From NCBI GenBank assembly GCA_017163975.1, contig JAFFSR010000291.1, positions 4,655,001 through 4,719,000 of the forward strand: DNA of 64,000 nt, in the 5' to 3' direction. Source of the DNA: Anastatus disparis (Eukaryota; Arthropoda; Insecta; Hymenoptera; Eupelmidae). The position numbers and the translations under genes are program-made. Positions 23,776-34,799 of the stretch are shown here, piece by piece; the first letter of the stretch is position 1; every line of letters starts with the position of its first letter. The notes under the pieces are model-generated. The model did no database searches. It was given only the letters and a program-made list of their open reading frames with translations, and was not told the DNA's origin.

Positions 23776-24132
23776 GTGCTTTTTCCGGTCTGGGTATTAT
23801 TTCTCAAAAAAATAAATACCTTGTGTTTCTTTTTATATAATTTCCAAATTGAAGTCATAAATATACAAAGTTTTGAAAAAAGAGGTGAAACAGTATATGT
23901 TTTAGATAATATAGATAAGTTGATTTTGGGAAATATAAAAACTGAAAATCTAAAAAATGAGGCAGCGTTGGGCTCTATAACTCTGAAACCTATTTACAGA
24001 GTTCGGTCTAAATCTGTGACTCCAAGGTGGAACACTAATTGTAATATAGATCAATGTCAAGCTCTTCAAAGGATATTCCTTGATTTAAAATATTCTATTA
24101 TTACAAAATGCTTTCTTACTCTTAACGCTTAA
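23776..24132 (+). pseudogene. Unidentified reading frame, possible exon
   Basis: A 118-codon open frame in very AT-rich DNA. The second half has mixed, protein-like composition (SFEKRGETVYVLDNIDKL, KPIYRVRSKSVTPRWN), whereas the first half is probably noncoding. No domain is recognised. It sits between a G element and the 3' end of Penelope-like copy A and could be a scrap of another element. Confidence 0.3.
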
Positions 24133-24377
24133 AATCCTTGAATCCTTCGAAAGACTTTCATTTCTATGTAAAAGAAAGTTTTTTACCAAGTTTTATCAAA
24201 ATTAATAACCCGAATTAAGTGTCCCCTTATTAGTGAGTGTACGATGTAGAAATTCAATTATATTTATTAATGATTTAAACTTTTCACAATAAATTAAATT
24301 TTAAAATAACTGTAATCACAGGGAAAGAAGGCCTTAATAAACAATAACCATCTTATTCTCATTGGCAACGTTTCGTA

Positions 24378-24435
24378 ATAAAATTTTTAGCCTGTGGAGG
24401 CCGACAAACTGGTCTCCACAGGCTAAAAATTTTAT
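24378..24435. repeat. 22-bp perfect hairpin near the 3' end of copy A
   Basis: ATAAAATTTTTAGCCTGTGG (continuing AG) pairs exactly with 24414-24435 across a 14-base loop (24400-24413). It lies in the trailing part of Penelope-like copy A and is absent from the corresponding part of copy B. Confidence 0.9.
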
Positions 24436-25245
24436 CTTATAATCAAAACAAAAATTACAAAAATCACACAAAATAAAGTTAACAAAACAAATAAATGAAG
24501 ATACGGACCACGCTGAACAAATATGTCTAGCTGTGTCGAATGGAAGTACAAATTCTCCGATACTTAAACGCAGATATAAAGTAAACATCAAAATATTCGA
24601 TACATAATAGACAAATTCATTGTGTCAGTTTTAAAATAAATCACAGTTTTACAATTATTGATGTAAAAAATTTCAGATATTTTACGCTTTTTTAAATTAG
24701 ATTCTCTATCCAAAATAATAGTATGTTCTCAATCAAACTGGTGGGAAAGCTTTTTTATATGATCGGAAATTACAGTATTTTTATTCTTGAAGTTCATATG
24801 TTCTTTTAAACATATATTAAGAGCTCTCTTTGACTCTCCTACATAGCAAGTCGAACATTCTTTACAATTAAATTTATAAACAATGCCTGTAGTTTCTTCT
24901 TTTTTCATAATACCTTTTCCTAGTTTCACAATGTTATTTAGTTTTTTATTCAACTAAGATCTAGTATTAATGTTAAAAAACGTTAACGATTTTTTACACT
25001 GATTATAAAATGGAGAGATAAACGGAATAGACACAGTACATAAAGTGTTTATATTATTATTTTTAATATTGTTAACGTTATTATTATTCATATTATATTG
25101 ATGTTTACGAATCCTCGTGTTGATACAAGCATTGACGAACTTTACTAAATAGTTGTTTTGATATAACAGCTGTCTAACAAAATGCAAATTTTTTCCCCGA
25201 AATGCTACATCAGATAAATTAACAGCACGATTTATCAAATTATAA

Positions 25246-26006
25246 TAGTACATTAAGATACACGGACTCTAAGTGGCACTTTTTTGTACGGCGTGCAGTT
25301 AGCGTCTGAGCGAAGCGAAGAGTTCACGTATCTTATATTATTTTATAGCACGTGGATCATAAATCCGCCGAACGAAATCTATGCGCATAGAAATCAATAA
25401 CAAACTAGATTTATGCACTTCACGAATGATAATTCATAAAAAAAGCAAAAGGTACACGCACTCCGCGAAAACTGTTGACTCGAAACCCCATTCTACACGT
25501 TATAAAACGTTGTATGACAGGGATAGAAGATACGATATTAATGTATTGGACAAAGACAACAGCAAAGAGTTTTTCGTTCTTGAATAAGATGTTTGAAGAC
25601 AGATATATGTGCGTCTCTTTCTCTTTGTTGATATTTCTCGCTTCGACCCGAAGAAAGATATATGTGTATCTCTTTCTCTCTATTAATATTTTTCACGTCG
25701 GACACGCATGCGCGGTGCTTGTGTATACATTGTACATTTCAAGTCATGGCACGATGTATTTGTATATATTTCAAACATTTCTAAATTATTCGTATTTTTT
25801 AACTTATATTTTGTTTAACATTTCACGTATTATTACGTGTTAAAAAATGTTTAAAAATACCTGATGTGAAATTTGAATATAAATATTGTTTTAAACAGTG
25901 TAAAAAACTGAGGAATTTCTTACAATACTTTTTTGTACACTCCAATAATAGCCTATCTAGCGTCCGCTAAAGCGTCCGAAATACGCAGATTTAAGGTCCG
26001 CAGTGC
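25246..26006 (+). mobile_element. Family G element, copy 1, inserted in Penelope-like copy A
   Basis: Flanked by TATAA at 25241-25245 and 26007-26011. Copy B of the host element has the single TATAA between ATTTATCAAAT and ACAATATTAC, so the insertion and its 5-bp duplication are proved. Ends are TAGTACATTAAGATAC and CCGCAGTGC. Internal blocks match 22668-23602, including TTTTATAGCACGTGGATCAT at about 25342. The left-end hairpin is decayed compared with copy 2. Confidence 0.9.
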
Positions 26007-27058
26007 TATAAACAATATTACGCTTTTAGCATAAAGTGTGTCATGAATTAAAATTTAAAATACGACTCGAACTCGAAGATTTTTGAAACCAATCAGTTAT
26101 TATACCATTATTCTTTATAATTAGAGTTATATCTAGAAAGTTTAATCAATTATTAGATTTCAATTCATGAGTAAACTTCAAATACGAATTATATTCATTG
26201 AAAACTTTTAAAATAATATTAACGTCATCTTTACGAATACATAAAACCGCGTTGTCTACGTATTTATAATAAAATAATGACAAGACCTTGTAGATGCTAC
26301 GCAACACATTCCAACAATCAAGCTCAAGATCATCCATCACTAAATCCGTCAATAACGGTGAGATCAGAGAACCCATGGGTGTACTCAATCTCTGTCTATA
26401 AATTTTATCGTCAAATTTAAAATAAGTATTTTACAATTATTCTGAATTGTTGACACACGCTTTTCAAGACTATTTACAACTAACTAGGAGAGTGTCACAT
26501 CTCCGGATCACGGATTTTGCTTAAACTTGGGGATAAGTTTTCAGATGACGAAATATGGAAAAAGCTATAGGCCAGTCAAAATAAGGTTTCGTTCTGCCAA
26601 AATAAGTAACTAAAAACGATCTGTAAGATCATTTAAAAGATAGTCCGTAGATGTTTACTTATGTGTTTTGGACTAGCAACTATGATTTATTAATTGGTTA
26701 TTAACAAATTAGTGCAAAAAAACGCGTTTTTTTTGTTTTTTGCTAATAAACGAAAACTATTTGACGAATTACTATAGTGTAAGTGCAAAAGTTGTAGAGA
26801 ATTGAATTATCAACAAAACGAGAGATCAAACTATCCGATCGGTTTATTAGAACCGAAGAAAATTCGGAAAAACCGGAAAAATTTTCTTTTTTTTTAAAAA
26901 TTTATAACTCTGTTGTTTATAAATATTAAAAGCTAAAATTTAGCACAGAAGTGGATAATTATATCTACTTGTAACATGCCAAAGGCAGATACTATCGGAT
27001 AATTAGTTTCTGCGCAGTTGCAATTTTAATTTTTTTTTTCGGTATTATTTCCTTCTTT

Positions 27059-27485
27059 CTTCTTCTTCTTAATATTTTATTGGCCTCTTGATTGGATGAG
27101 TACAATCTTAGGCCATCACCAGGTTTCATTATTTTGATATTTTAGTTTGCCCAGTGGGACTTTTTATAATTTTTGTGTTTTGCCCATTGGGACTTTTTGT
27201 ATATATTTTTGTGTTTTTCGGGTTTATTCCCTCGGAAAAACTTCGAAAATTATTTTTTCTAATTTTTCCTAGGGAATCAAACCCCGGTCCACTGGGACGC
27301 AAGGTCAGTTGATTTTTACAACTGCACTTTTTCATCCCTTAGCGACGGAGCTCGTAAGTGTGTTCTGTGTACAAAGCACATGAAACAGAGGTGCTCGTTT
27401 GAAAAACAGCCGAGAGCGGGACTCGATCCCGGTTCCCCAAGAATACGAATCCAACGCTCCTACCGACTGTGCCACAGACCGGCTC
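27059..27485 (-). mobile_element. tRNA-derived SINE
   Basis: On the minus strand the 5' end reads GAGCCGGTCTGTGGCACAGT, an A box of type TGGCACAGTCGG, and a B box GGGATCGAGTCCC. A body of about 350 bp and an AAG-repeat tail follow. The 13-bp duplication TATTTCCTTCTTT flanks it (27046-27058 and 27486-27498). The opposite palindrome arm (near 28060) has the same sequence without the SINE, giving an empty site. This is not a functional tRNA gene, since the 3' half departs from tRNA after the B box. Pol III transcription is expected from the boxes. Confidence 0.9.
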
Positions 27486-28644
27486 TATTTCCTTCTTTAT
27501 ATTATCGATTGAGAACGTCGTATATACATTTTCAAAAGGGTTTTAAAAACTAGAAACAATATACTATTAAACGTATATTCTAAGTTTTTATTAAAATTGT
27601 GTAAAAAGGGTGAAATATACTCTCGAACATCGACGCAAACGATCGAGCGCGCAGTACACAGCAAAAAGTAGGGATGGAGGAGAAACGATATATATATATA
27701 GATATACCGGCACGCGGCGTGAAACGTTCAATTTCTTAACTGGCTTGTTTTTGGCGATTAATACATAAATAATAAAAAGACTTTAATATAAGTGCATTAA
27801 TCGCCAAAAACAAGCCAGTTAAAAAATTGAACGTTTCACGCCGCGTGCCGGTATATTTATATATATCGGTTCTCTTTAATTCCCACTTTTTGCTGTGTAC
27901 TGCGCGCTCGACCGTTTGCGTCAATGTTCGAGTGCATATTTCCACCTTTTTACACAATTTTAATGAAAACTTAGAATATACGTTCAATAGTATATTGTTT
28001 CTAGTTTTTAAAACCCTTTTAAAAACGTATGTACGACGTTCTCAATCGATAATATAAAGAAGGAAATAATACCGAAAAAAAAAATTAAAATGGCAATTGC
28101 GCAGAAACTAATTATTCGATAGTATCTGCCTTTGGCATGTTACAAGTAGATATAATTATCTACTTCTGTGCTAAATTTCAGCTCTAAATATTTATAAACA
28201 ACAGAATTATGAATTTTTTAAAAAAAAAAGAAAATTTTTCTAGTTTTTCCGAATTTTTTCCGGTTCTAATAAACCGATCGGATAGTTTGACCTCTCGTTT
28301 TGTTGATAATTCAATTCTCTACAACTTTTGCCCTTGCACTATAGTAATTCGTCAAATAGTTTTCGTTTTATTAGCAAAAAACAAAAAAAACGCGTTTTTT
28401 ACACTAATTTGTTAATAACCAATTAATAAATCATAGTTGCTAGTCCAAAACACATAAGTAAACATCTACGAACTATATTTTAAATGATCGCACAGGTCGT
28501 TTCCAGTTACTAATTTTGGCAAAATAAGACTTTTTCGGTCTATTGACTAGCCTACTAAAGTCGTAGTCACAAACGTTCGATATTGCCCTAGATACAGGCA
28601 ATTGAAGAAAATCACTAAAGAAGTTACTAGATTTTCAAACACAT

Positions 28645-28975
28645 ACAGCTCTATAAGCATATATAGATAGAAGCTTATAACTCTTTTTAAATTAAAGCTG
28701 AGGTCTAATCCTTTCAAAAAAGTAGTTACAGCATATCAAAATATTATTTTTTCTTAAAGTTATAGCATAATAAAGATTGTACGTAATTTCAGCTTTTATT
28801 ATTAATTAATGTTTTGAAAAGAAAATGCAAGTACAATCTTTATTGCGCTATAATTTTGGAAAAAAATAATATTTTGATAACTATAACTACTTTTTCGAAA
28901 CGATTTTAGCTCAGCTTTCATTTAAAAAGTTTCTAGCTTCTAGCTATCTATGCTTAAGAGCTATAAGTGTTTTAA
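28645..28975. repeat. Inner foldback inside the 4.6-kb element
   Basis: TAAAGATTGTAC near 28770 faces GTACAATCTTTATTG near 28830, and the arms extend to GCTCTATAAGCATATATAG and CTATGCTTAAGAGC. Arms are about 130 bp with scattered mismatches. Confidence 0.75.
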
Positions 28976-29181
28976 AATCTACCCACACAGCATAAAAGAA
29001 TTTTGAAATAATTTCATCAAATATTACAAGTAATAATACGTTGAAAGCATTTATAAAGAACTTAAAAAGATAACTATATTCATTTGAAAAGAATTTATGA
29101 AGTAATACACAGGAAGATTACAAAGTCTTTACAAAAATAATACCAAAAAGGAAACGAAAGTGAAGACATGAAATATTACAC

Positions 29182-30070
29182 GAATCCTTACTGAAAGGAC
29201 TTTGAGAGGACTTCTTGAAAGGAAACAAGAAAGAACTCAGAAATCTTCCAACGATTCAAGTCATAAAATAATTTAGAAAGATTTTCGGAATGATCTAAGG
29301 TATTCTTTCACCGAATCATTTCAAGATTCATTTAAAAAGCATTCATGTAATAATTCATGCAATATTTTGGTAAAGTCTTAAGAAATCATACATGAAATAA
29401 TTTTGAAATCTTTTTGAAATAATTCATAAAATAACTTATGATGAGAATAAAAGTTATTACATAAATCCTTACTGAAAGGACTTTGAAAGGACTTCTTCAA
29501 AGGAAACAAGAAAGAACTCAGAAACCTTTCAAAAGTTCTAGTTATAAAATAATTCAGAAAGATTTTCGAATTAATCTAAGTTCTTTCACCGAATAATTTC
29601 AAGATTCTTCCAAAAAGCTTTAACGTAATAATTCCATGTAAGATATTTGTAAAATCTCACGAATCCTTACATGAAATAATTTTAAAATCTTTTTGAAATA
29701 ATCCATGAAAGAACTTATCATGACGAAAAAGTTATTACATGAATCCTTACTGAAAGTACTTTGAAAAGACTTCTTGAAAGAAAACAATGAAGAACTCAGA
29801 AATCTTTCGAAGGATCCAGTCGTAAAATAATTTAGAAAGATTTTCGGAATGATCCAAGGTATTTTTTCACCGAATCATTTCAAGATTCATTCAAAAAGCT
29901 TTCATGAAATAATTTATGCAATATTTTGGTAAAGTCTTAAGAAATCATACATGAAATAATTTTGAAATCTTTTCGAAATATTTCATGATATAACTTATGA
30001 AGAGAATAAAAGTTATTACATGAATCCTTACTGAATGGACTTTGAAAGGACTTTTTGAAAGAAAACGTGA
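29182..30070 (+). repeat. 280-bp tandem repeat, three units and a partial fourth
   Basis: GAATCCTTACTGAAAGGACT or its variants start units at 29182, 29463, 29741 and 30022 (spacing 281, 278, 281). Each unit contains AGAAAGATTTTCGGAATGAT and AACTTATGATGAGAATAAAA-like blocks. Noncoding. Confidence 0.88.
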
Positions 30071-30127
30071 AATATAACAGAATCGTTCAGAAATATTTTC
30101 GGGATTAGAATATAATTTATCCGCTTG

Positions 30128-30184
30128 ATGGCGGTATCTCTTACTCTCGCAAGCGGTAAGAGTGCTTTCCGTTTCATATATAAG
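30128..30184 (+). promoter_or_regulatory. Promoter-like block with TATATAAG
   Basis: ATGGCGGTATCTCTTACTC and CGCAAGCGGTAAGA precede TATATAAG, which starts 49 bases after the ATGGCG. The same block with the same spacing lies inside the unrelated-looking foldback at 38645-39797. An ATG follows at 30202 with only 29 codons. It is probably the remnant of a transposon promoter. Confidence 0.5.
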
Positions 30185-30310
30185 GAAAATAAGAATTTAA
30201 AATGGAAACTATAAATTGTTATGCGTTCGATGTCTGTGTTATGATAACTTCGATTTTAACCGCTGTGAAACTATTCGGAATCCTATAAATAATTATGTCA
30301 TCATATCCGT

Positions 30311-30316
<6 letters not shown>

Positions 30317-30362
<46 letters not shown>

Positions 30363-30363
30363 C

Positions 30364-30453
<90 letters not shown>
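30317..30453 (+). repeat. GT microsatellite
   Basis: About 137 bp of GT with one short GC-containing break near 30358-30368. Long Cys/Val or Thr/His frames here are artefacts. Confidence 0.98.
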
Positions 30454-30454
<1 letters not shown>

Positions 30455-31114
30455 TCTATCAATTCTAAATTGATTCCTAAATAACACAGGTAAAAATAAA
30501 GATTCTACAACTTTACACGTCTCTCAACTAAAGATACATGAAAAGATTAATGCATTATTACTAAAAGAATTCACGGATCCTTACAGAATTCTTTCATTGA
30601 AAGGATTCTGTAATAATTCTATGTCCGGGGTATATTTCTTCTAGAAATAATACAATGTAATATTTTAAAAATATTTCATATCATTCTTACAGAATCCTTT
30701 GAATGGAAGATGTATGAAAAGATTTACGAATTATTACCAAAAGAATTCATGGATCCTTACAGAATTCTTTTATTGAAAGGATTTTGAAATGTCTTGTGAA
30801 TTCTTTATGAAATATTTTCTTGTACTATTTTTAAAAGAATAATATCTCGGACATAGAATTATTTCAGAATCCTTTCAGTGAAATATTTCTGAAAGATTCT
30901 AGTCCTTTCATGAATCCTTTCAGAATCCTTTCAAAGTCCTTTCATGCTGTATGGGTAGTAACTCTTTCAGTGATTTTCTTCGATTGCCTGTATCTAGGGA
31001 AAAATTAAGTGTTTGTGACTATAATCTTAGCTATTTCCAGATTTTGTCATCTGAAAATTTCCTCTCAAGTTTGAGCAAAATCCGTGAACTGGAGATGTGA
31101 CACTCATCTAGTAA

Positions 31115-32041
31115 GTTATATGGTATGTTGGTAAATAATGATGTTACATCTAAAGACATCAAAATATAATCTTCCGGAATGAAAATATTATTAATTTTAT
31201 TTTTAAAAGAGTAACTATTATCTGTATGTGAAGCAAGCTTTTTAATAACGTTTTTTAAATTATTTTAGAGAAACTTAGCAAGGTCATGAATAGGATTATT
31301 AACAGTAGATATAGTAGGTCGAAGAGGAAAATTCAGTTTGTGGAACTTAGGAAGACCATACGCTTTCGGTAAAACAGTATCAGACGAATAAAATATAATT
31401 TGTTAATTACACAGCAAACTATTTATTTTGGATTTATAATCCTCTACATTCATGCATACAGTAATATTACTCTTATCTGCTCTTGTAAAGAATATGTTAA
31501 CATTATTTTTTTTTAAATTCTTGGTTAAAGAGAGGTTATTAGCAAATATCTTCTCTTACATAGACATATGTAAACTACTTTTAAGATGATAACTAACATT
31601 ATTTGTAACAGCTAATCTGATATTGTTTTTTACTGATACATCTAAATCTTTTAAATTTTCAAGACTAGTTTCAACATTTTGTATAGTTTTAATTGCATTC
31701 CGTTTACTGATGACCGACTTGACATTAAAATTATGACCTAATGATATTACAACAATCATTTCAGGTGGTAATGACGCATCAGAAAGATTTTTAACCTAGT
31801 TATCTTTTTCAGTTAGTATAGGATTTCGATATTTAAAGTTATATAATCCAATAAATTTGTTGTCTAGTTGTGCCGATATTTTATTAAAAATATTATTGCA
31901 TTTTCGATCCATGAAAATAAAAAAATTGTCCATCAATTCATTATCAATTTTCAATTTTTGAATATTACATTTAAGAGTGCTCATTGTTTTTCGCACAACT
32001 TGTAGTTGACTACAGCGCCACGGGAAATTTGTTTTGAACAT
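31115..32041 (-). pseudogene. Penelope-like RT, N-terminal part (copy A)
   Basis: Starts at the Met at 32041 (MFKTNFPWRCSQLQVV) and includes FFTRADKSNITVCMNVEDYK, YGLPKFHKLNFPLRPTIS and SLDVTSLFTNIPYN. These match the N-terminal and first RT motifs of Penelope-like polymerases, including the PLRP and DV.SLFTNIP blocks. Stops follow EKDN, SLHMSM, SLLCN and DLAKFL, so it is dead. After NIPYN the frame is cut by the foldback. Removing it and one TTA gives NIPYNLVVNSLEKR, joining to the next part. Confidence 0.88.
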
Positions 32042-32295
32042 ATTTACCTGTTAATGTACTTGAATAAGTATAATTAGTTTCCCCGTGTATAATAAGCATC
32101 AAAGATTATTTTGAATTAAGTTTTATGAATCAATTAATAAAAGTGAATGAATAACTCGTAGAGAAAATTTAAACACGATGTGGCGATTATATGAACTAAT
32201 TTTTATTTTTCTCTACAAACCACAGCTTTATTTATTTTAATTTATTACTGAATTTTCTTAATGAATAAAATTAAGAATTTATTGTACGTGGGAAA

Positions 32296-34790
32296 ACATT
32301 TTTATAACACTGCGTGAGCTAAATCCGCGTTTTCTACACACTTTAGCGGGAGCTAAATACAACTTTTGCTTTCTCATAGAGAAAGCATTGTATCGATAAA
32401 AAAAATTTTTTTCTATTTTTTCATTAATTTGTACATATTTGAACTCGGTGAGTCGAAAAAAGTGGTTTCCAGAAAATGTCTGTATGTATGTGTGTGTGTG
32501 TGTGTGTGTGGATGTATGAATTCAGTTAGTAAACTGTATCTCGAGAACTACTCGATGGATTTGCTTCTAATTTTGCATGGAATTTAGTTTTGTGACTAAC
32601 TTGCTGGGAAGCTATTGATAATTGGTTCTTCTAGCGTAGTTTTCATTTTTAAGTTTAAAAAAAAAAAAATTCGATTTTTGGTTTTTTGGTTTTTTTTTTG
32701 TTTACTACTCGATGAATTTGCTTCAAAATTTGCATGGAATTTATTTGTAATTGCCCGGATAAAATAAATTTAAAAAAATTGATTTTCTCAGTTTAGTTTT
32801 AATTTTAGAGCATTTTGAAATTAAAAAAAAAATGTTTCTATTTATTAAGCCAATAAAATCTTGAAAACTACTCGATGGATTTACTTCAAATTTTCCATAC
32901 AATTCAATTTTTTGATGAACTGGTGCGGAAGCTATTGAGAATTGGTTTTCTTAGCGTAGTTTTTTTTTTAGAATCATTTTAAGAATTTTAAAAAGATTTC
33001 GATTTTTTATTTTTTTTGTATTTTACGTAAACTACTCGAAGAATTTGTTCGGAAATTTGTATGGAACTTAATTTCGACTGCCAAAAGTATAAAAAATTTT
33101 GTAAACTAATTTTCTTAGCGCACTTTTAATTTTAGAGCATTTTTAAAATTTTTTAAAAAATTTTTATTTTTAATTTTTTTCTATTTTACGAAAATCATTT
33201 GATAGATTTGCTCCAAAATTTGTATGCAATGAATTCGCTACTGTCTGAAGAAAAAAAACTTTGGAAAACTAATTTGCTCAGCGCAGTTTTAATTTTAGAG
33301 CACTTTGAAATTTTTCAAAAAAATTTTTATTTTTCATTTTTTTTCTTTTTTGCGTTAACCATACTATAAATTTTCTCCAAAATTTTTATACAATTGATTC
33401 GCTATTGTCTGAAAAAAATAAGCTTTTGAAAAATAATTTTCTTAGCGTGGTTACAATTTTAGAGAATTTTAAAGATTAAAAAAAAAATTTCGATTCTTCT
33501 TTTCTAATTTTTTTTTATTTTACGTAAAGTACTCGATAGATTTGTTCTAAAAATTGCAGGGAAATTATTTGCGACTGCCAAAAGAAGGGAAATTTTCAAA
33601 AATTCATTTTCATAGCGTAGTTTTAATTTTAGAGCATTTTTAAAATTTTGAAAAAGAAATTTTGAAAAGAAAATGTTATTTATTTAACCAGTTAGATCTC
33701 GAAAATTACTCGATGGATTTGCTTCAAAATTTGTATACCATCTATGTTTTTGTATAACTAGGCGGGAAGCTATTGAAAATTTGTATTCATAGTGTATTTT
33801 TGTTTATAGAGCCATTTTAAGAATTTGAAAAAATTTTCAATTTTTAATTTTTTTTTGTATTTTACGTAAGTTAATTGATGAATTTGCTTTGAGATTTCCA
33901 TGGGAATAATTTGCATCTGCCAAAAGAAGGATAACTTTTATAAACCGATCTTTTTAGCGTAGTTTTCATTTTAGAAAATTTTAAAAATTTTCTTAAAAAA
34001 TTTTCATATTTCAGTTTTTTTCCATTTTACGTAAAGTACTCGATAGAATTGCTCTAAAATTTGTATACAAGTTATTTGCTACTGTCTTTATAAACCAAGT
34101 TTAAAAAAAATAATTTTATTAGCGTAGCTTTTTGATCACTTCTTTTGATTTCTGAGTTACTCTTGAAAATTTATAATAGTACTACTGATTTAGATGTTGA
34201 CTTGTATTATTACATTCAATAAAGTATTAAAATATAATCATTATTAAATATTATAAATTAAATTGTTTTTTAATAAATGGAAAAAATATTTGAAGAAGAA
34301 GAATGAATTTCGTTGTCATCGTTCTTTTAAAGTACAAATTTATTAATAAATATTAATGTTAGACAATTTTTTATATTAAAATCACATTTAAATAAATATA
34401 AAAAAAATAATGAAACTCAAAGAGCTCTATGAGAAAGCATTCCGCCAAAGCACTTGGCAGCGTTTTTTAAACTGTGTAAAAAAGTACTACCGTAACAAAT
34501 CTCACACTTTATTATACTGTTCAGAAAAATATCCATATCGTAATCACGCGTTACAATCATTCTTTATACAAATATTAATACGTCGAAATATCTTTTCGCT
34601 CCAAATAATACGTAGAAAATCAACAAAAATATATAAATACTTCTATAAAGTATTTAAAATATCAAGAAAACGAAAACTAAAGTTTGTAAATTATTGTTCT
34701 GCCGTGAGTTGTCGAAATATATGAGACATCTGAGCGTCGCGCATGCACGTAAAGTACAGACGGCCTAATGATGAGAAAGAGAGAGATGCA
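32296..34790 (-). mobile_element. Family G element, copy 3, broken by a satellite-like insertion
   Basis: Left block TATAACACTGCGTGAGCTAAA and AGCGGGAGCTAAATACAACTT (32296-32370) is the inverse of the right end of copy 2 (23520-23600). The right block from 34442 (AAACTGTGTAAAAAAGTACT, TCGTAATCACGCG, GGCCTAATGATGAGAAAGAG) is the inverse of 23160-23500. The middle is a tandem array. The left-end hairpin of the family is missing, since the foldback at 34800 follows. Confidence 0.7.
32390..34431 (+). repeat. Satellite-like array, about 165-bp unit, ten copies
   Basis: Units are marked by ACTACTCGATGGATTTGCTT variants at about 32551, 32708, 32871, 33035, 33199, 33364, 33531, 33709, 33872 and 34038. 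Each is followed by TTTGTATGGAATT-like sequence and TTTCTTAGCGTAGTTTTAAT. AGAAAGCATT flanks the array at 32380-32389 and 34432-34441, suggesting a single insertion into the G element. A short TG run (about 32490-32509) lies near its start. Noncoding. Confidence 0.85.
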
Positions 34791-34799
34791 TATCCTACA

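Larger units (their letters stand above)
24334..26483 (-). pseudogene. Penelope-like RT palm, linker and GIY-YIG endonuclease (copy A)
   Basis: LVVNSLEKRVSTIQNN leads, after a frame change, to YRQRLSTPMGSLISPLLTD and LELDCWNV. The catalytic region follows as YYKYVDNAVLCIRKDD: the usual YVDD reads YVDN. The frame reaches FTHELKSNN (26146) and continues to the G insertion at 26006. After it come YNLINRAVNLSDVAFRGKN and an Asn-rich linker. The endonuclease follows: GIVYKFNCKECSTCYVGES, then KRALNICLKEHMNFKN (24953-24729), the GIY-YIG-type domain of Penelope-like elements. Frames change several times. A trailing frame (24591-24334) continues the C-terminal similarity poorly. Confidence 0.88.
28982..30955. 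mobile_element. TA-flanked foldback with CCCACACAGCAT ends
   Basis: TA at 28980-28981 and 30956-30957 flank the ends CCCACACAGCATAAAAG and CTTTCATGCTGTATGGG. Arms are rich in GGATTCTTTCA/TGAAAGGATTC units. The left half carries a 280-bp tandem repeat. The right half carries a TATA block at about 30128-30184 and a long GT microsatellite. The ends and the AGCATRAAA block relate it to 37097-37976 and 34800-35540. Confidence 0.8.
26484..31111. mobile_element. 4.6-kb foldback inserted in the Penelope-like RT
   Basis: Ends CTAGGAGAGTGTCACATCTCC and its near-inverse GGAGATGTGACACTCATCTAG, flanked by TAA at 26481-26483 and 31112-31114 (TTA on the coding strand). The left part is a 2-kb palindrome (about 26560-28560, centre near 27765) carrying a SINE in its left arm. 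The right part holds a palindromic segment (28645-28975) and a TA-flanked foldback (28982-30955) between short inverse blocks (GATACAGGCAATTGAAGAAA near 28595; TTCGATTGCCTGTATC near 30979). No transposase was found. Confidence 0.88.
24334..32045 (-). mobile_element. Penelope-like retroelement, copy A, with two insertions
   Basis: Read on the minus strand from 32045: N-terminal region and RT fingers to 31115, then a 4.6-kb foldback (26484-31111). RT palm and thumb follow to about 26012, then a G element (25246-26006), then thumb/linker and GIY-YIG endonuclease to 24729, and a trailing region to about 24334. Copy B (38096-40600, plus strand) matches it block by block and shows both insertion sites empty or differently filled. 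The left limit is set by the last open frame; the true 3' end was not fixed. Confidence 0.9.

Noticed and set aside
27404..27485. tRNA gene on the minus strand
   Set aside because: The A and B boxes are those of a SINE head: the sequence has a long unrelated body, an AAG tail and a 13-bp target duplication.
30216..30487. Open frames of Cys/Val and Thr/His repeats
   Set aside because: They come from the GT microsatellite.
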